Shown piece after piece: positions 8,178-9,779 of a stretch of 9,779 bases of DNA (position 1 is its first letter; each line of letters opens with the position of its first letter). The stretch is from Thiotrichaceae bacterium (GTDB lineage: Bacteria; Pseudomonadota; Gammaproteobacteria; Thiotrichales; Thiotrichaceae). Both the position numbers and the translations under genes were made by a program. Location of the stretch: contig JALVDG010000272.1 in the NCBI GenBank assembly GCA_027009095.1, forward strand, positions 1 to 9,779. The letters run 5' to 3'. The notes below the pieces were generated by a model, which worked only from the letters and a program-made list of their open reading frames with translations, did not search any database and had not been told where the DNA came from.

Positions 8178-8185
8178 AAAGGGGA
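8178..8185 (+). promoter_or_regulatory. Ribosome binding site of the PAS-GGDEF gene
   Basis: AAAGGGGA lies seven nucleotides before the ATG at 8193. It fixes the start: an ATG at 8185 within the same motif is followed by a stop after two codons and is out of frame. Confidence 0.8.
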
Positions 8186-8192
8186 TGTACAA

Positions 8193-9140
8193 ATGATCAC
8201 TTCCAATGAAGAAAAAATACAATTTTTTCAGTATCTCGATTTTTTACCTACTCCAGCTTTAATTGCTAAAGAATATAAAAACGACAAGAGCGGTAAAACG
8301 TTATTTGTTAATAAAGCTTTTATCGATACGATTGGCTACAAAGTTGATGAGATACCTAACCATTTAAGCTTTACTATGCGTGCCTATCCAGACTTAAACT
8401 ATCGTCGTGAAGTCAAACGTGATTGGTTAGAGCAAATATCACGATTAGGCAAAGATAACTGCTCCTTAGTGCAACTCTGCACAAAAGTACGTTGTAAAGA
8501 CCAGAAATATCGTTGGTTTGAAATTCGTACTGAATTAAGAAACACCATAGGGGATGGTATCATTATTATCCTTTTTAATAATATCGATAAAGCGAAAAAC
8601 CAAGTTTTAGAATATCAAGAACTATCACGCAAAGATCCTTTAACAAAACTCAATAATAGACGCTATATGCAACAGCTGTTAGATCAAGAAAAGTCACATT
8701 TTGAGTCCGAAACAAATGTCTCTCCATTTTCGTTAGTTATGGCGGATATTGATTTTTTTAAAAATATCAATGATACCTATGGACATAACTGTGGTGATAT
8801 GGTTATCGAAACCGTTGCTAAAATAATGAAACAGAGTACTCGAAAAATGGATGTAGTGGCTCGCTGGGGAGGGGAGGAGTTTTTATTATTGCTACCTAAG
8901 ACAAATGTGATAGAAGCACGTATCGTTGTGAAAAAAATTATGAAAAAAATACATGAACAACGTTTTAACTGGAAAGAGCATTCATTTAATATATCGCTCA
9001 CCTATGGCATAACAGGCTTTAAAAAGGGCGAGGAGATAGATGAAACAATTAATCGTGCTGATCACTGTCTTTATCAAGGTAAAGAAATGGGGCGTAATTG
9101 TTTAGTTGCAGATAATTTTTTTGAATCGTGGAGATCTTAA
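8193..9140 (+). CDS. Soluble PAS-GGDEF diguanylate cyclase
   Basis: Makes cyclic di-GMP from two GTP in the cytoplasm. Seen: residues about 12-135 form a PAS-like sensor domain, including a KTLFVNKAFIDTIGY segment and a final strand before residue 130. A short linker leads to a complete GGDEF domain at about 143-307: DPLTKLNNRR at 148-157, metal-binding ADIDFFKNIND at 184-194, the GGEEF signature at 226-230 and LYQGKEMGRN at 293-302. The RxxD inhibitory site is present (R217 to D220, five residues before GGEEF), so product inhibition is expected. There are no membrane segments and no EAL or HD-GYP domain. At 315 residues the protein is complete. The PAS ligand cannot be read from sequence. 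A good ribosome binding site and downstream hairpins mark it as a single-gene unit. Confidence 0.95.
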   Translation: MITSNEEKIQFFQYLDFLPTPALIAKEYKNDKSGKTLFVNKAFIDTIGYKVDEIPNHLSFTMRAYPDLNYRREVKRDWLEQISRLGKDNCSLVQLCTKVRCKDQKYRWFEIRTELRNTIGDGIIIILFNNIDKAKNQVLEYQELSRKDPLTKLNNRRYMQQLLDQEKSHFESETNVSPFSLVMADIDFFKNINDTYGHNCGDMVIETVAKIMKQSTRKMDVVARWGGEEFLLLLPKTNVIEARIVVKKIMKKIHEQRFNWKEHSFNISLTYGITGFKKGEEIDETINRADHCLYQGKEMGRNCLVADNFFESWRS

Positions 9141-9151
9141 GATTTTATAGT

Positions 9152-9172
9152 AAGGTGCTATTTAGGCACTTT
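9152..9172 (+). terminator. Hairpin after the cyclase gene
   Basis: AAGGTGC (9152-9158) pairs with GCACTTT (9166-9172), seven base pairs with one G-T wobble and a 7-nt loop, starting 12 nt after the cyclase stop. The T-tract is short, so it may act together with the hairpin at 9181. On the minus strand it could serve the converging reading frame that ends at 9208. Confidence 0.5.
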
Positions 9173-9180
9173 ATTCGATA

Positions 9181-9216
9181 AATAACTGATGCTACGTAGT
9201 TATTCTTTTATTTTTT
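9181..9216 (+). terminator. Rho-independent terminator candidate with long T-tract
   Basis: AATAACT (9181-9187) and AGTTATT (9198-9204) form a 7-bp stem with a 10-nt loop, followed by CTTTTATTTTTT (9205-9216). This is the usual plus-strand terminator arrangement, although the stem is AT-rich. The converging minus-strand frame has its stop codon inside the T-tract. Confidence 0.55.
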
Positions 9217-9528
9217 AGAATATCGGTGAAGGTTTTCGTAGCCCTTGACGACATAGGTATCTACACAAGATAAAAACTCCTTAGCCATTGAATGCATTAA
9301 TTCAAGTTCATTCGAGGAGTATGTCTGCAACACTTCCAGCATTGAGAGGTATATCCATAACCCAGCCAGCAAGGCTGGATTTGTGTAGGAGACATTGTGT
9401 TTCATTTGTCGCCTACTTAATTTAATCAAAAATTCTCTAAATTGCTGCTCAGCTGATTTATCTTTTGCCGCGGCTATTTCCCAAACGATAACACACGCCA
9501 TGCTAACGACTAAATAGCTACTTGGCAA
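9208..9528 (-). pseudogene. Orphan helical open frame, perhaps the tail of a transposase
   Basis: An open frame of 106 codons from a TTG at 9528, or 97 from an ATG at 9501; neither has a ribosome binding site, and the frame is closed upstream by a TAG just before the TTG. The product is helical: a hydrophobic first third with VSMACVIVWEI, then a central LIKLSRRQMKH and LLAGLWIYLSMLEVLQ. The composition looks protein-like, and its codons look more GC-rich than those of neighbouring genes. From memory the pattern recalls C-terminal tails of some IS4-like transposases, but I am not sure. The frame overlaps the end of the integrase remnant by 11 bases. I infer a fragment joined to the remnant by deletion; an intact small gene of unknown function is the alternative. 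Confidence 0.4.
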
Positions 9529-9646
9529 TCGCTATAGTACCAGACGGCATAACATCAAGCGATAGCGCGTCACCATCACGAAGCTTGTACAGTTTGGCTG
9601 TTCTACATTCAGGGTCTGATAGTTTATAGGTTTTATAGTGGCTCAT
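9518..9646 (-). pseudogene. Tyrosine integrase N-terminal remnant (DUF4102-like), 42 codons
   Basis: A reading frame from ATG at 9646 to TAG at 9518. It contains KLSDPECRTAK, YKLRDGDALSLDV and MPSG, matching the opening of phage and island tyrosine integrases of the DUF4102/Arm-DNA-binding type, which usually reads as L(S/T)D.ECR.AK, YKL.DG.GL.L.V and PSG. The family protein is about 400 residues, so roughly nine tenths is missing, including the core-binding and catalytic domains; it cannot recombine DNA. There is no ribosome binding site before the ATG; instead an ATACCAGCA repeat abuts it. The sequence after the stop is unrelated, so the break is a deletion or fusion rather than a simple point mutation. 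A functional DNA-binding micro-protein is a less likely alternative. Confidence 0.6.
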
Positions 9647-9738
9647 TGCTGGTATGGGATTTTATTGGTAAGAAATACCAGCAAATTTACCAGCTTTTAG
9701 AATCAATACCAGCATATTTATATTGATGTCATGGTATT
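9646..9738. repeat. TACCAGC repeat cluster at the integrase start
   Basis: The core TACCAGC occurs on the plus strand at 9676-9682, 9688-9694 and 9707-9713, and inverted (GCTGGTA) at 9648-9654. Partial inverted copies are TTGGTA (9665-9670) and ATGGTA (9731-9736). TTGCTGGTAT (9646-9655) and ATACCAGCAA (9675-9684) are a perfect 10-bp inverted repeat whose end includes the A of the integrase ATG. Repeats next to an integrase gene suit arm-type integrase sites or an operator for autoregulation; which one is not decided by sequence. Confidence 0.7.
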
Positions 9739-9779
9739 TAATAATAATAGGAAGTGTTGATTTAGATGGGTATCAGGGC

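Larger units (their letters stand above)
7779..8192. other. Divergent AT-rich intergenic region
   Basis: This 414-bp gap lies between the divergently transcribed SNF2 and cyclase genes. I see no convincing coding frame on either strand. It holds the SNF2 promoter candidate near its left end, many T and A runs from 7860 to 8040, an extended -10 element at 8036-8044, an inverted repeat at 8056-8100 and the cyclase ribosome binding site. The A/T runs could bind H-NS-like proteins or form curved DNA; that is inference. Confidence 0.7.

Noticed and set aside
8777..9001. Minus-strand frame of 74 codons opposite the GGDEF domain
   Set aside because: It is antisense to the catalytic motif region and has no start signal; the plus-strand gene explains the conservation.

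Overview
The window is AT-rich bacterial DNA, most likely from a gammaproteobacterium. The evidence is indirect: an ImpA-type (M88/M60-like) secreted metalloprotease lipoprotein with an N-terminal module I associate with gammaproteobacterial surface lipoproteins, a cytoplasmic PAS-GGDEF protein, and strong AAGGGG-type ribosome binding sites. I cannot name a genus.

Layout: (1) Positions 1-3312, minus strand: the first 1104 codons of a very large lipoprotein metalloprotease of the ImpA family. It is anchored by a lipobox Cys, carries three nearly identical 82-residue Ig-like repeats, and runs off the left edge just after its HEMGH zinc motif. (2) Positions 3313-3587: a 275-bp gap with two inverted repeats in the protease leader and a perfect 12-bp hairpin behind the next gene. 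(3) Positions 3588-7778, minus strand: a complete 1396-residue SNF2-family ATPase with a long N-terminal extension (winged-helix-like, then helical). (4) Positions 7779-8192: a 414-bp divergent intergenic region, very AT-rich, with promoter-like elements for both flanking genes. (5) Positions 8193-9140, plus strand: a soluble PAS-GGDEF diguanylate cyclase with intact GGEEF and RxxD inhibitory motifs, followed by hairpin/T-tract termination signals. (6) Positions 9208-9738, minus strand: debris of mobile DNA. It holds a 42-codon remnant resembling the N-terminal domain of tyrosine integrases, an overlapping 97-106 codon open frame that looks like the tail of another protein (perhaps a transposase), and a cluster of TACCAGC repeats in both orientations at the integrase start.

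The three large genes are each transcribed as separate units as far as the sequence shows, and nothing ties them into one pathway. The protease would act at the cell surface, the SNF2 ATPase on DNA or nucleoprotein in the cytoplasm, and the cyclase in c-di-GMP signalling. A link between the cyclase and the protease is conceivable but unsupported. The least ordinary parts are the recently duplicated Ig repeats, the structured leader of the protease gene, the large uncharacterised N-terminal half of the SNF2 protein, and the TACCAGC array with the broken integrase at the right end.
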